Below are positions 42,466-51,623 of a DNA stretch of 64,000 bases, one piece after another (positions within the stretch are counted from its first letter, which is position 1; the number at the start of each line of letters is the position of its first letter). The stretch is from the NCBI RefSeq assembly GCF_000720475.1, contig NZ_JOAP01000008.1:267798-331797 (forward strand), read 5' to 3'. Below the pieces are notes generated by a model. The model was not told the origin of the DNA. It did not search any database and was given only the letters and a program-made list of their open reading frames with translations. A program made the translations under genes and the position numbers. Source of the stretch: Streptomyces aureocirculatus. Its GTDB lineage: Bacteria; Actinomycetota; Actinomycetes; Streptomycetales; Streptomycetaceae.

Positions 42466-44820
42466 CTACCCGAGGTGCCGTGTGCACGCGCACGCGCTCA
42501 ACGGCTGCCTCTCCTGCGCGAGTTGCGCCCACTCTCCCGCCATGCGCGTGAGCACCTCCGTGCCCGGCACCGGCTCGTCCGTGAGCCGGTCGAGCAACTG
42601 CCGCCAGGTGCCCGCGAGCGCCTGGTCGACCGGGCGCGTCCGGTCCTCGTACACCCACACCGCGTGCAGCAGCCGGTCGATCCGGCGCCGCAGCCAGTCG
42701 CCGCCGGACGGCGGTGCCTCCCCCAGGGCGCGCGCGTGCCGGTCGTCCGGCGCACCGGCGAGCGGGGCGGCGCAGGGGGCGCCCGCGATGGCGAGCAGTT
42801 CCGCGCACCACTCCCGCATCGAGCGGGTGGCGTCGCGCAGGGGGAACCCACCGGTCAGGTAGTCCACGGCGGCGTCGACGCCGCCCGCGGCGAGATGGTG
42901 GTGCGCGGCGTGCGCCGCCGCGGTGCCGCACTGGTCGTCGGCGGAGGGGAAGCGGTCGGCGAAGTGGTCGCGCAGCAGCACGTGGTCGGCCCGCCAGACG
43001 CCACCGTCCGCGCCCGCGCCATCACCTGCGCCCCTGCTCGCACCACCCGCGCCCGCGCCATCGCCTGTGCCCCCGCTCGCACCACCCGTGCCCGGGCCAT
43101 CGCCTGTGCCCCCGCTCACACCGCCCGCGCCCCCGGCCCCGTCACCGCCCCCGGCCTCGTCCCCCCGCATCCGGTGCAACCGCCGCATCAGCAGATGCCG
43201 CAGCCCCCGGTCGCCGATGAAGTGGCGCGAGCACTGCGGCCAGCCGCTGTCGGCGAGCAGTTCGTCTATGCGGTACGCGGAGAGGCGCACATCGCGCCCC
43301 TCCTGCCAGGACTGCACAAGGCGCTGCGCGCACGCCCCGGTGTGCGCGACCGACAGATGGGTGAGCAGGTCGAGCCAGTGGTCGTGCTGCTCGGGCGGCA
43401 GTTCCTCGGGGAGCTGCCGGACGATCAGGTCGTCAAGGAGCAGGTCCGCCACGGGCACAGGACGCCCCTCCGGCTCGTTCCGCGACCGCACCGGGGCGTC
43501 GAGGAGGTCCCAGTCGGTGAACGCGTCCGGGTCCCGCACCCGTAACGACGCGGCGCCCTCCCCGAGCCGGGTGACGAACCGCGGCCGGCCGCCGCTGAGC
43601 CGGTGGACACCGCTCTCGACCCGCAGCCGCGACGCGTGCTCCCCGGGCGGATGCCCACCGGAGACCCGCGCCCCCGCGGCGCCGCCACGGCCGTGCCCCT
43701 GGAGCCGGGCGACCTCGTTGTTCTGCTGCTCGGTCGTCAGGGTGGGCATGCGGACGAGCAGTACGCCGCGCGCCGGGGCGACAAGACCGGGTACGCCGCC
43801 CCGCGTGCGCTGCCAGGCGGGCAGCCCACCGTCGGCGGGGCCCCAGACCGTCACGGTGCCCGCGTCGGCGTCCGTCGAGCGGTACAGGAAGCGGCCGCCG
43901 TCCGCGCGGCGGGCCGTCGCGCACACCACCACCCGGTCGTGGTGCCCGCTCTCCCGGTCGAGCAGGACGGGCCTGAGCAGTCGTCTGCCGAGCGGGTTGT
44001 CCGCGTGGTCGAGCAGCACCGCGGGGCGCCCGGCGCGCGCCATCCGCCCGCGCACCGACGCGTACGCCGCCTCGATGTCCTCGCGCAGCGCCCGGAACAG
44101 GAAGCTCTCGGCGTTGGCGCGCCCCTCGCCGCCCTGCTGGAAGTCCACGCTCAGGGCGTGCAGGCCGAGGCGCGGATGTCCGGCCGCACCCGAGTAGGCG
44201 CCGTAGCAGTCCTCAAGGGCCGCCCTGCCCTCCGAGGAGACCCGTTCGAAGAGTTCGTCGAGGATGGCGGTGATGAGTGGGGTGGCCAGGGGCTGGGCGG
44301 CGAGCAGGGCGGCGAGCGCGGCGAGGTAGGCGCGGAACGCCCGGTGCAGGACACCGCCCCAGAAGGAGCCCTTCGGCAGCAGGTCGTCGTGCCTGCGCAC
44401 CTCTTCAAGGCCGGTGGCCGAAGCCGCCAGCGGGTCACCGGCGGCGACGGCCACCAGGCCCGCGTACAGGCGCGGCACCGGGATCGCGCCGCCGTCGCCG
44501 CCCCACGCCCCGAACTGCACGGCCAGTTCCCGCAGGGCCTCGGTGACGTCGGAGCGGGTGGTGGGGTGCTGGGCGGCGCGCTCGGCGTACACGGGGGCGG
44601 CGCAGTCCAGGTGGGCGGCCGGGACATGGCGTCCGAACTCGTCCCGTACGCAGCGCAGGAGCCGTCCCTTGCCCATGCCGGGGCCGCCGGTGAGCAGGAC
44701 GACCGGCAGGTCGGGTCCGTACAGGAGCGGGCGGTTGCGCCCCTTGTGGGTCTTGCCGAGCAGCCGGGCGACCAGCCCGTCGTCGTCCAGCAGCTTGCCG
44801 AATCCCAGGTCGTCGGACAC
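42466..44820 (-). CDS. Large P-loop NTPase of unknown function
   Basis: 784 residues. Walker A is GGPGMGKG at residues 45-52, and a Walker B-like segment is PAVLLDHADNPLG near residue 270. The rest is mostly helical with repeated HDH and Arg motifs. It resembles STAND/AAA-type signalling ATPases, though I cannot place it in a named family. A Gly-rich linker (GGASGGTGDGAGAGG) is encoded by three exact-period 39-bp units at 43019-43135. GTG 44820 has GGGGGG upstream. It probably forms an operon with the downstream membrane-anchored binding protein. Confidence 0.75.
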   Translation of the reverse strand: MSDDLGFGKLLDDDGLVARLLGKTHKGRNRPLLYGPDLPVVLLTGGPGMGKGRLLRCVRDEFGRHVPAAHLDCAAPVYAERAAQHPTTRSDVTEALRELAVQFGAWGGDGGAIPVPRLYAGLVAVAAGDPLAASATGLEEVRRHDDLLPKGSFWGGVLHRAFRAYLAALAALLAAQPLATPLITAILDELFERVSSEGRAALEDCYGAYSGAAGHPRLGLHALSVDFQQGGEGRANAESFLFRALREDIEAAYASVRGRMARAGRPAVLLDHADNPLGRRLLRPVLLDRESGHHDRVVVCATARRADGGRFLYRSTDADAGTVTVWGPADGGLPAWQRTRGGVPGLVAPARGVLLVRMPTLTTEQQNNEVARLQGHGRGGAAGARVSGGHPPGEHASRLRVESGVHRLSGGRPRFVTRLGEGAASLRVRDPDAFTDWDLLDAPVRSRNEPEGRPVPVADLLLDDLIVRQLPEELPPEQHDHWLDLLTHLSVAHTGACAQRLVQSWQEGRDVRLSAYRIDELLADSGWPQCSRHFIGDRGLRHLLMRRLHRMRGDEAGGGDGAGGAGGVSGGTGDGPGTGGASGGTGDGAGAGGASRGAGDGAGADGGVWRADHVLLRDHFADRFPSADDQCGTAAAHAAHHHLAAGGVDAAVDYLTGGFPLRDATRSMREWCAELLAIAGAPCAAPLAGAPDDRHARALGEAPPSGGDWLRRRIDRLLHAVWVYEDRTRPVDQALAGTWRQLLDRLTDEPVPGTEVLTRMAGEWAQLAQERQPLSACACTRHLG

Positions 44821-45176
44821 CGGCCCCCCGATGTGTCGCCGTTCGGCGCGTCCTCAACACGTTCCCGACGCGGGTGCGCACGGCGCGCGTCCCGGCGCGG
44901 GTGCGTTCCGAGTGCGCTCCGTACGCGCTTGGTGTGCGCTTGATGGACAGTCAGGGTAGTGGAGCGACCAGGGGGTTGGGGAGGTTCCGCCCACTCCCGC
45001 TCCACCGAGGACCCGTACGGCGCTCCACCGAGGACCGGTACGGCGCTCCACCGATGACCCGTACGGCAAGGAGGCCCACTCACGGCAGAGGGGCCCGGAA
45101 CCACTCAGGTCCCGGGCCCCTCCCTGCCGTGCGGCAAGCGCTACTTGGCGCCCTGCTCCCCCTTGCCGGAGGCGCC
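44821..45176. repeat. Gap with 24-bp tandem repeats and a terminator hairpin
   Basis: Three copies of a GCTCCACCGAGGACCCGTACG unit lie at about 44999-45066. A strong hairpin at 45083-45129 (inner stem AGGGGCCCGG, outer CGGCAG) is the likely aspS terminator. Before aspS's stop the sequence 45141-45176 would continue the aspS frame if the TAA were absent. No gene is seen. Confidence 0.75.
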
Positions 45177-46985
45177 TTACTTGCCGGAGGCGTTCTCCTT
45201 GCCGGCGGCGCCCTCGGTGCGGGCCGGGGCGGCCGGCTTGCGCAGCGAGATGTTCAGCTCCCTGAGGCGGGACTCCTCCAGCTCGGTCGGGGCGCCCATC
45301 ATGAGGTCCTGGGCGTTGCCGTTGAGCGGGAAGGCGATCGTCTCGCGGATGTTCGGCTCGTCGGCGAGCAGCATCACGATGCGGTCGACGCCGGGGGCGA
45401 TGCCACCGTGCGGCGGGGCGCCGAGGCGGAACGCGCGCAGCATGCCCGCGAACTCCTGCTCGACGGTCTCCGCCTCGTAACCCGCGATCTCGAAGGCCTT
45501 CAGCATGACCTCGGGCTCGTGGTTACGGATGGCGCCGGAGGACAGCTCGATGCCGTTGCAGACGATGTCGTACTGCCAGGCGAGGATGTCCAGCGGGTCC
45601 TTCTCCTCCAAGTCCTTCATGCCGCCCTGGGGCATGGAGAACGGGTTGTGGGAGAAGTCGATCTTCCCGGTGTCCTCGTCCTTCTCGTACATCGGGAAGT
45701 CGACGATCCAGCAGAACCGGAAGACGTTCTCCTCGAAGTGCCCGGCGCGCTTGGCGGCCTCGACGCGCACCGCACTCATGATCTTCGAGACGTCGTCGAA
45801 CTCGCCCGCGCCGAAGAATACGGCGTGGCCGGGGACCAGGGACAGGCGCTTGGTCAGCTCCTGGACGTCGCCCTCGGTGAGGAACTTGGCGATCGGGCCC
45901 GCGAACGCGCCGTCCTCGCCGACGCGGATCCAGGCCAGTCCCTTCGCGCCGTGCTCGACGGCGTACTCACCGAGGCCGTCGAAGAACTTGCGGGACTGCC
46001 CGGCCGTGTCCGGCACCGGCAGGGCACGCACGTGCTTGCCCGCGAACGCCTTGAACTCCGAGTCCGCGAACACATCGGTGATGTCGACGAGTTCGAGCTT
46101 GGCGCGCAGGTCGGGCTTGTCGTTGCCGTACTTGAGCATCGACTCGCGGAACGGGATGCGGGGGAACGGCGAGGTCACCTCGCGGCCACCGCCGAACTCC
46201 GTGAACAGCTCCGTCATCAGCTTCTCGATGGGCTGGAAGACGTCCTCCTGCTCCACGAAGGACATCTCCACGTCGAGCTGGTAGAACTCGCCCGGCGAGC
46301 GGTCCGCGCGGGCGTCCTCGTCGCGGAAGCACGGCGCGATCTGGAAGTACCGGTCGAAGCCGGAGATCATCAGGAGCTGCTTGAACTGCTGCGGGGCCTG
46401 CGGCAGGGCGTAGAAGCGGCCCGGGTTCAGTCGCGAGGGGACCACGAAGTCGCGCGCGCCCTCGGGGGAGGTCGCGGTGAGGATCGGGGTCGCCATCTCG
46501 TTGAAGCCGAGGGCCACCATCTTCGAGCGGATCGAGGCGATCACGGCGCTGCGCAGCATGATGTTGCGGTGCATGCGCTCGCGGCGCAGGTCCAGGAAGC
46601 GGTACTCCAGGCGCCGCTCCTCGTTCACGCCGTCCTCGGCGTTGATCGTGAAGGGCAGCGGGGCGGCCGCGCCGAGCACCTCGACCTCGACGGCCTCGAT
46701 CTCGACCTCGCCGGTGGGCAGCTCCGGGTTCACGTTCTCCGCGCCGCGCGAGACGACCTTGCCGTCGACGCGGACGACCGTCTCCTTGGAGAGCTTGTCC
46801 AGGGTCTCGGCCGCGGCGGTGCCGGGGCGGGCGACGAGCTGCGTGATGCCGTAGTGATCACGGATGTCGATGAAGAGGATGCCGCCCAGGTCGCGCCGAT
46901 TGTGCAGCCATCCGCTCAGCCGGACGTCGGTGCCGACGTCAGAGGCCCGGAGTTCACCGCACGTGTGCGACCTGTACCGATGCAT
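45177..46985 (-). CDS. aspS: Aspartyl-tRNA synthetase
   Basis: 602 residues of class II synthetase, bacterial type. An N-terminal OB fold ([20 protein letters not shown]) binds the anticodon. Class II motif 2 is [19 protein letters not shown] and motif 3 is [13 protein letters not shown], with a bacterial GAD insertion between them. It charges aspartate on tRNA. The C-terminal tail [17 protein letters not shown] ends at TAA, unusual in this genome; eleven more codons (GASGKGEQGAK) follow in frame before TAG at 45141. Confidence 0.97.
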   Translation of the reverse strand: MHRYRSHTCGELRASDVGTDVRLSGWLHNRRDLGGILFIDIRDHYGITQLVARPGTAAAETLDKLSKETVVRVDGKVVSRGAENVNPELPTGEVEIEAVEVEVLGAAAPLPFTINAEDGVNEERRLEYRFLDLRRERMHRNIMLRSAVIASIRSKMVALGFNEMATPILTATSPEGARDFVVPSRLNPGRFYALPQAPQQFKQLLMISGFDRYFQIAPCFRDEDARADRSPGEFYQLDVEMSFVEQEDVFQPIEKLMTELFTEFGGGREVTSPFPRIPFRESMLKYGNDKPDLRAKLELVDITDVFADSEFKAFAGKHVRALPVPDTAGQSRKFFDGLGEYAVEHGAKGLAWIRVGEDGAFAGPIAKFLTEGDVQELTKRLSLVPGHAVFFGAGEFDDVSKIMSAVRVEAAKRAGHFEENVFRFCWIVDFPMYEKDEDTGKIDFSHNPFSMPQGGMKDLEEKDPLDILAWQYDIVCNGIELSSGAIRNHEPEVMLKAFEIAGYEAETVEQEFAGMLRAFRLGAPPHGGIAPGVDRIVMLLADEPNIRETIAFPLNGNAQDLMMGAPTELEESRLRELNISLRKPAAPARTEGAAGKENASGK

Positions 46986-47123
46986 CGTCGTTCATCCAGT
47001 CTTTCGGAATCGGGGGGGTGCCCGCCCGGGGGCGTGCCGGGGGCGGACGTCAAGAAGGTGCTTGCGAATCAAGGCTACCGTCCGGCGGGAGATCGCTTCC
47101 CCCCATATATCGGGAGGTCACTT

Positions 47124-47141
47124 CTCCCCGTATGTGGGGAG
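47124..47141. promoter_or_regulatory. Hairpin in the aspS-phosphatase divergent gap
   Basis: CTCCCC-N6-GGGGAG, with the AT-richer ATATAT stretch just upstream. It lies between divergent aspS and the PP2C gene. Possible operator or leader stem; no firm assignment. Confidence 0.35.
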
Positions 47142-47207
47142 CGCCGCCGGGCCGCGCGGACGGACATACGGTGGCGAGCGGCGCATCAGTGTTCCTAAAG
47201 TGATGCA

Positions 47208-49730
47208 ATGCGCACCGATGAGCCCCGCGAGCAGGTGGGGGAAGGTTCCCTGCCTCCCGGACGGGACTCCCTCACACCAGTGGAGGACTCCTTGCCGCCC
47301 GTGGGCGACTCCCTGCCGCCCGTGGCGGACGTGCTCGCGGCGATCGCCACCGGCCTGTGGCGCTGGGACAACGCCACCGGAATCGTCACCCTGGACGCCG
47401 AGGCGGCCCGGCTGCTCGGCCTGCCCCCGCACGCCCGGATCACCACCGAGGCGGCGGTCCGCTCCCGCTTCCACCCGGTCGACTGGAACGAGATCCACGG
47501 CATCGTGCAGCTCGCCGTCGCCGAGGACACCCTCGCCGAGGCCCGGCTGCGGATCATGGACGAGCAGGGCCGCCGCGTACTGCGTACGGTGCGCAGCCGC
47601 ACCCGGCCGATCGTGCACGAGAAGGCGAACACCTACGAGCTGATCGGCACCCTCCAGGAGGTCGGTGAGCCCGCCCCCGGCGCCGCCGCCCGCGCGCCCG
47701 TCACCGGCGACTGGCGGCGCTCCCGGGAGGCCTTCCTGCTCGACGCGGGCCGCGCGCTGGCGGAGGCGCGCTCCACGGAGGAGGTCCTGCGGGTCGCCGC
47801 GGGCCTGTCGATGCCCGGCTTCTCGCCGGACGGGCTCGCCGTCTTCGGTGCCAGGGGCGACCGTCTCACCGTCGTCGGCCACCACGGGCACCACGGCTTC
47901 GGGGACGACGACCCGCTCGCCTCCATGCCCCTGGACACGGAGTATCCCGCCACCGAGGTGCTGCGCACCGGCCGCGCGGTCTACCTCTCCTCCCCGGAGG
48001 AGTACCGCCGCCGCTATCCGACCACCTGGCCGCTGGTGTCGCGGTTCGAGCGACGGTCGTGGGCCTTCCTGCCGCTGACCGTCGCGGGCCGCACCATGGG
48101 CGCGTGGATGGCGGCGTTCACCTACCCCGTCTCGTTCACGCCCGACGAGCGCTCCGTCCTGACGACGGTCGCCCGGATGCTGGCGCAGGCCCTTTCGCGG
48201 GCCGGGGTCGCGGAGTCCGAGCGTGAGCTGACCGACGGCCTCCAGCGCTCCATGCTGCCGATGCTCGGCCCGGAGATCCCCGGCATGAGCGTGGCCGCGC
48301 GCTATGTGCCGACGGGCGGCGGCCTCCAGGTCGGCGGCGACTGGTACGACGTGATTCCGCTGCCCAGCGGCCGCATCGCCTTCGTCATCGGCGACGTACA
48401 GGGCCATGACGTGCGGGCGGCGGGCCTGATGGGCCAGTTGCGCATCGCCCTGCGTGCGTACGCCTCCGAGGGGCACCGCCCGGACGCCGTGCTCTCCCGC
48501 GCGACCCGCTTCCTGTCCGGCGTCATGGACGGCATCGCCTACGGCTCGACGGACACCCGTGAGGACCGCGACAACCGCGAGGACCGCGACGAGATGGCGG
48601 GCGACCCGCGGTTCGCGACGTGCCTCTACGTAGAGGCCGACCCCACGACCGGTGTCCTGGAGATCGCCCGCGCGGGCCACCCCGAACCCGTCATACGCAT
48701 GAGTGACGGAACGGTTCTCCAGAGACCCATCGCGGGCGGCCTGCCCCTGGGCATCGACCCGGACGCCGACTACCCCACGACCCGGCTCGTCCTCGACGCC
48801 GGCGAGACGATGCTGGTCTGTACGGACGGCCTGATCGAGACGGGCGGCCACGACCTGGAGACGGGCTGGGCACGGATCCGGAGCGTGCTGGAGCGGGAGG
48901 GGCACGAACCCGAGCCGTACGAAGCGCAGCCCTCCGGGGCGCGGCCGTACGAAGCGCAGCCCTCCGGGGCACAGCCGTACGAAGCGCAGCCCTCCGGGGC
49001 ACAGCCGTACGAAGCGACGCCCTCCGTAGCGCAGCCGTACGAAACCGAGCCCTACGTAGGGCAGCCGTACGAAGCGCGGCCCTCCGGGGAGCAGCCGTAC
49101 GAAACCGACAGCTCCGTAGCGCAGCCGTACGAAACCAGGTCCTACGAGGCGCAGGCGGCCGAGAGCGACAGTCTGGAGGCGCTCGCCGACGCCCTCGTGC
49201 AGGCCGTGCACGGGCCGTCCTCGCACCACACCACGGGCCCGCTCGCCGACCGCAGGGAGGACGACATCGCCGTACTCCTGCTGCGCCGTACCGACCGCCC
49301 CGAGCGGAGAGCCCGCACCCGCCGCACGATGCTGACCATCGCTCAGGCCGAGCCGGAGCGCGTGGCGGGTGCCCGCAGCCATCTGCGGGCCCTGCTGCAC
49401 GACTGGGCGGACTCCGACCAGGTCGACTCGGCGGTCCTGCTGGTCTCCGAGATGATCACCAACGTCCTGGTGCACACGGACGGCGACGCGCTCCTGGTCG
49501 CGGAGGTCACCGGCGAGGAGGGCACGCGCAGGCTCCGCGTGGAGGTCTCCGACGGCAGCGACGACCTGCCGCACAAGCGCAGGCCCGGCGAGCTCGCGTC
49601 CTCGGGCCGCGGCCTGGTGCTCATGGAGCTGCTCGCGCACCGGTGGGGGGTGGACCCCCGGGGCGAGGGCAAGAGCATCTGGTTCGTGCTGTACGAGGAG
49701 TCGGGGAGCCCCGAGGAGACGGCCGCGTAG
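47208..49730 (+). CDS. PAS-GAF-PP2C(SpoIIE)-HATPase signalling protein
   Basis: 840 residues. An N-terminal repeat arm (EDSLPPVGDSLPPV) precedes a PAS-like domain (~40-150) and a GAF domain (~170-330). The SpoIIE-type phosphatase follows, with GGDWYDVIPL, VIGDVQGHD and LVCTDGLIE metal sites. A C-terminal HATPase has SEMITNVLVHT and SSGRGLVLMELL. Such proteins dephosphorylate anti-anti-sigma factors and bind sigma factors, giving partner-switching control. Residues 569-649 are eight 10-residue QPYEAQPSGA repeats inserted inside the phosphatase domain. ATG 47208 has no strong ribosome site. Confidence 0.92.
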   Translation: MRTDEPREQVGEGSLPPGRDSLTPVEDSLPPVGDSLPPVADVLAAIATGLWRWDNATGIVTLDAEAARLLGLPPHARITTEAAVRSRFHPVDWNEIHGIVQLAVAEDTLAEARLRIMDEQGRRVLRTVRSRTRPIVHEKANTYELIGTLQEVGEPAPGAAARAPVTGDWRRSREAFLLDAGRALAEARSTEEVLRVAAGLSMPGFSPDGLAVFGARGDRLTVVGHHGHHGFGDDDPLASMPLDTEYPATEVLRTGRAVYLSSPEEYRRRYPTTWPLVSRFERRSWAFLPLTVAGRTMGAWMAAFTYPVSFTPDERSVLTTVARMLAQALSRAGVAESERELTDGLQRSMLPMLGPEIPGMSVAARYVPTGGGLQVGGDWYDVIPLPSGRIAFVIGDVQGHDVRAAGLMGQLRIALRAYASEGHRPDAVLSRATRFLSGVMDGIAYGSTDTREDRDNREDRDEMAGDPRFATCLYVEADPTTGVLEIARAGHPEPVIRMSDGTVLQRPIAGGLPLGIDPDADYPTTRLVLDAGETMLVCTDGLIETGGHDLETGWARIRSVLEREGHEPEPYEAQPSGARPYEAQPSGAQPYEAQPSGAQPYEATPSVAQPYETEPYVGQPYEARPSGEQPYETDSSVAQPYETRSYEAQAAESDSLEALADALVQAVHGPSSHHTTGPLADRREDDIAVLLLRRTDRPERRARTRRTMLTIAQAEPERVAGARSHLRALLHDWADSDQVDSAVLLVSEMITNVLVHTDGDALLVAEVTGEEGTRRLRVEVSDGSDDLPHKRRPGELASSGRGLVLMELLAHRWGVDPRGEGKSIWFVLYEESGSPEETAA
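48912..49154. repeat. 30-bp coding minisatellite in the phosphatase gene
   Basis: Eight units of 30 bp (core CAGCCGTACGAAGCGCAGCC) encode ten-residue repeats. The first four units are nearly identical, the last four have diverged. It lies in a loop of the PP2C domain between LVCTDGLIE and the final REDDIAVLLL block. Confidence 0.92.
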
Positions 49731-49799
49731 TCGCGGTGGGCCCTGGGAGCTGTCCGGCCGGTCATGTGGTCGCCGGCTGATCTGCTCGTTGTTTCGGGC

Positions 49800-50066
49800 A
49801 TGGGGCGGGAACGCGGCGATCTGTCGGACGTGGAGTGGGAGCGGCTGCGGCCCTTGCTGGCGGTGAGCAATGGGCGGTGCGGTCGGTGGCGTGATCACCG
49901 CTAGGTGATCGATGGGATCGAGAACACCAGGGCGAGACTCCGCGGCCGAGCCTGGTCGGCCGGCTGTGGAGGTGGTGAGCGAGGTGAGGGCCTGGGCTTT
50001 CGTGCGGCGGCTTCACCAGCAAGATCCACCTCAGCGCCGACGGCCGCTGCACCTCCCGGATTGCCC
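49800..50066 (+). pseudogene. Remnant of an IS5-type transposase
   Basis: From ATG 49800 the frame reads GDLSDVEWERLRPLLAVSNG then CGRWRDHR and an amber stop at 49902, where IS5-family transposases have HRQVIDGI. The next codons do read VIDGI, so a CAG-to-TAG change is likely. Further on, in another frame (50012 onward), FTSKIHLSADGRC matches the DDE-domain segment of the same family. The middle and the C-terminus are missing. No terminal inverted repeats were found. The 336-bp gap 49731-50066 holds nothing else. Confidence 0.8.
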
Positions 50067-50990
50067 CTAAGGGACAAGGACGACCTTTCCGAGGTTACGG
50101 CGCTGCTCGATGAGGGTGTGGGCTCGGGCGGCGTCGTCGAGGGGGATCTCCTCATGTACGGCGGTGCGCAGGGTGCCCGCGTCGCGCATCTGCCAGAGTT
50201 CGCGCAGCCAGCGATCGTAGAGTTCAGGCTTGCCTACAGCGATGGCCCGCATCTGGAAGCCGATCATCGAGGCGCCGCGGACCAGGAGTTCGTACGCCTC
50301 CACCGTGCCGCCGCCGGAGCTGAAGGCCACCAGTCGGCCGCCCGTCGCCAGGGCTCGTACAGCGGGGCCGAGAAGGTCACCGCCGACGCCGTCGAGAATC
50401 ACGTCGTACGGGGCGCCCCAGTCGGCGTCCTTGTAGAGGACGACCTCGTCGGCACCCAGCCCTCGGACGAAGTCGGCCTTGTCGGCGCTGCTGACGGCGG
50501 CGACGACGCGTGCTGCCCCACCGGCCTTGGCGTACTGAAGGGCGAGCGTGCCCACTGCGCTGGCCGCCGCCGTGACCAGGACCGACTCGCCGGGCTCCAC
50601 ACGTGCAGCCTCGTAGGCGCCACGAGCCACCAGCCCGCTGCGGACCAGCGCGACCGCCTCCACGGCACTCGCGCCGTTCGGGACCGGGGAAGTCATGGCG
50701 GTGTTCAGAACCGCGAACTCGGCGTAGGCGTCAGCGAAGCACAGCCCGGTGACGCGGTCTCCGACTCCGAAGGCGGTGACTCCCGCGCCCAGGGCGACGA
50801 CCTCCCCGGCGACCTCGCCGCCGAACGGGATCGGCTCGCTGCCCTCCCGCACCTTGCGCACGGTGGGCAGGGTCACCCCGACCGCCTCGACCCGGAGCAA
50901 TACCTCCCCGGCTCCAGCCTCGGGTCGGTCGACCTCCTCGGCGAACAGCACCTCGGGTCCACCGTTGACCTCATGGCGAATGCGCAGCAC
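50067..50990 (-). CDS. Quinone oxidoreductase (zinc-type alcohol dehydrogenase family)
   Basis: 307 residues of the medium-chain reductase superfamily, NADPH:quinone reductase subgroup. The N-terminal GroES-like domain has PFGGEVAGEVVALGAGVTAFG. The Rossmann motif is VTAAASAVGTLALQYAKAGG, and VILDGVGGDLLGPA follows. The structural-zinc cysteines are absent, as usual in the subgroup. GTG 50990 follows GGGGAGG. It is divergent from a MarR gene, with two palindromes between. Confidence 0.9.
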   Translation of the reverse strand: MLRIRHEVNGGPEVLFAEEVDRPEAGAGEVLLRVEAVGVTLPTVRKVREGSEPIPFGGEVAGEVVALGAGVTAFGVGDRVTGLCFADAYAEFAVLNTAMTSPVPNGASAVEAVALVRSGLVARGAYEAARVEPGESVLVTAAASAVGTLALQYAKAGGAARVVAAVSSADKADFVRGLGADEVVLYKDADWGAPYDVILDGVGGDLLGPAVRALATGGRLVAFSSGGGTVEAYELLVRGASMIGFQMRAIAVGKPELYDRWLRELWQMRDAGTLRTAVHEEIPLDDAARAHTLIEQRRNLGKVVLVP

Positions 50991-51013
50991 AGGACCTCCC
51001 CGATCCGGACTCA

Positions 51014-51059
51014 TTGGGTGACCCAACGATAAAGCGAATGTCATTGGGAGGTCCAATGA
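51014..51059. promoter_or_regulatory. Two MarR-type operator candidates
   Basis: TTGGGTGACCCAA (51014-51026) and TCATTGG-N5-CCAATGA (51041-51059), both in the 89-bp gap between the divergent oxidoreductase and MarR genes. Both share a TCATTGGG half-site. Confidence 0.7.
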
Positions 51060-51079
51060 CTTTTGGATAGGCTGAGCAC

Positions 51080-51532
51080 ATGGCCTCGGACCTCCAGCGC
51101 ATTCAGTCCCTGCCGACGTGGCTCGTCGGCCGTGTCGCGGCGCGTGGCCGGGGCATGGTCGCCGACGCGATCGCCGCGGAGGGGTTGAAGCTCATGCACC
51201 ACGCGGTACTGGCCGCGACGGCCGAGTGCGGGCCCGTCACCCAGGCCGACCTGAGCCGTCGGCTGGCCGTCGACCCCAAGGACATGGTCGGCATCCTCAA
51301 CCACCTCCAGAAGGAGGGCCTCGTCCTGCGCGCCCCCCACCCCTCCGACCGCCGCAAGAACGCCGTCACCGTCACCCCGGAGGGCACGGCCGTCCTCACG
51401 CGCTGCGGAGCTCTGGCCGAAGCCGCCAATGCCGAACTGCTGGCACCCCTCACCCCGGATGAGCAGAAGCAGTTGTTGGCGCTGCTGACCCGGCTCCACG
51501 AGACAACGGAGAGCTGGCCTGATCACACATGA
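51080..51532 (+). CDS. MarR-family transcriptional regulator
   Basis: 150 residues with a winged helix: VTQADLSRRLAVDPKDMVGI then LNHLQKEGLVLRAPHPSDRR and the wing NAVTVTPEG. It most likely represses the divergent quinone oxidoreductase gene, perhaps in response to quinones or phenols, which is inference. The ATG lacks a good ribosome site. Confidence 0.9.
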   Translation: MASDLQRIQSLPTWLVGRVAARGRGMVADAIAAEGLKLMHHAVLAATAECGPVTQADLSRRLAVDPKDMVGILNHLQKEGLVLRAPHPSDRRKNAVTVTPEGTAVLTRCGALAEAANAELLAPLTPDEQKQLLALLTRLHETTESWPDHT

Positions 51533-51572
51533 TCGGCGGGGACAGCTCCTGGGGCGCGTCGGCGCCGCGGCG

Positions 51573-51623
51573 GTGGGTGCGCATTGCTGGGTCCTAGGTG
51601 GGTGCGCATTGCTGGGTCCTAGG
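51573..51623. repeat. 25-bp tandem duplicate at the 3' end of the AI-2E gene
   Basis: Two identical 25-bp units (GTGGGTGCGCATTGCTGGGT...) start at 51573 and 51598. Both are related to codons near the gene's own end (about 51641-51655, GTGGGTGCGCATTTC). The gene's stop codon lies in the second unit. Confidence 0.8.

Noticed and set aside
47118..49898. Long minus-strand open frame (926 codons) with FVRLRYGG repeats
   Set aside because: The repeats mirror the 30-bp coding minisatellite of the PP2C gene, which has clear catalytic motifs on the plus strand.
49740..50066. Intact insertion sequence
   Set aside because: The transposase is broken in frame and length, and no terminal inverted repeats or target duplication could be found.
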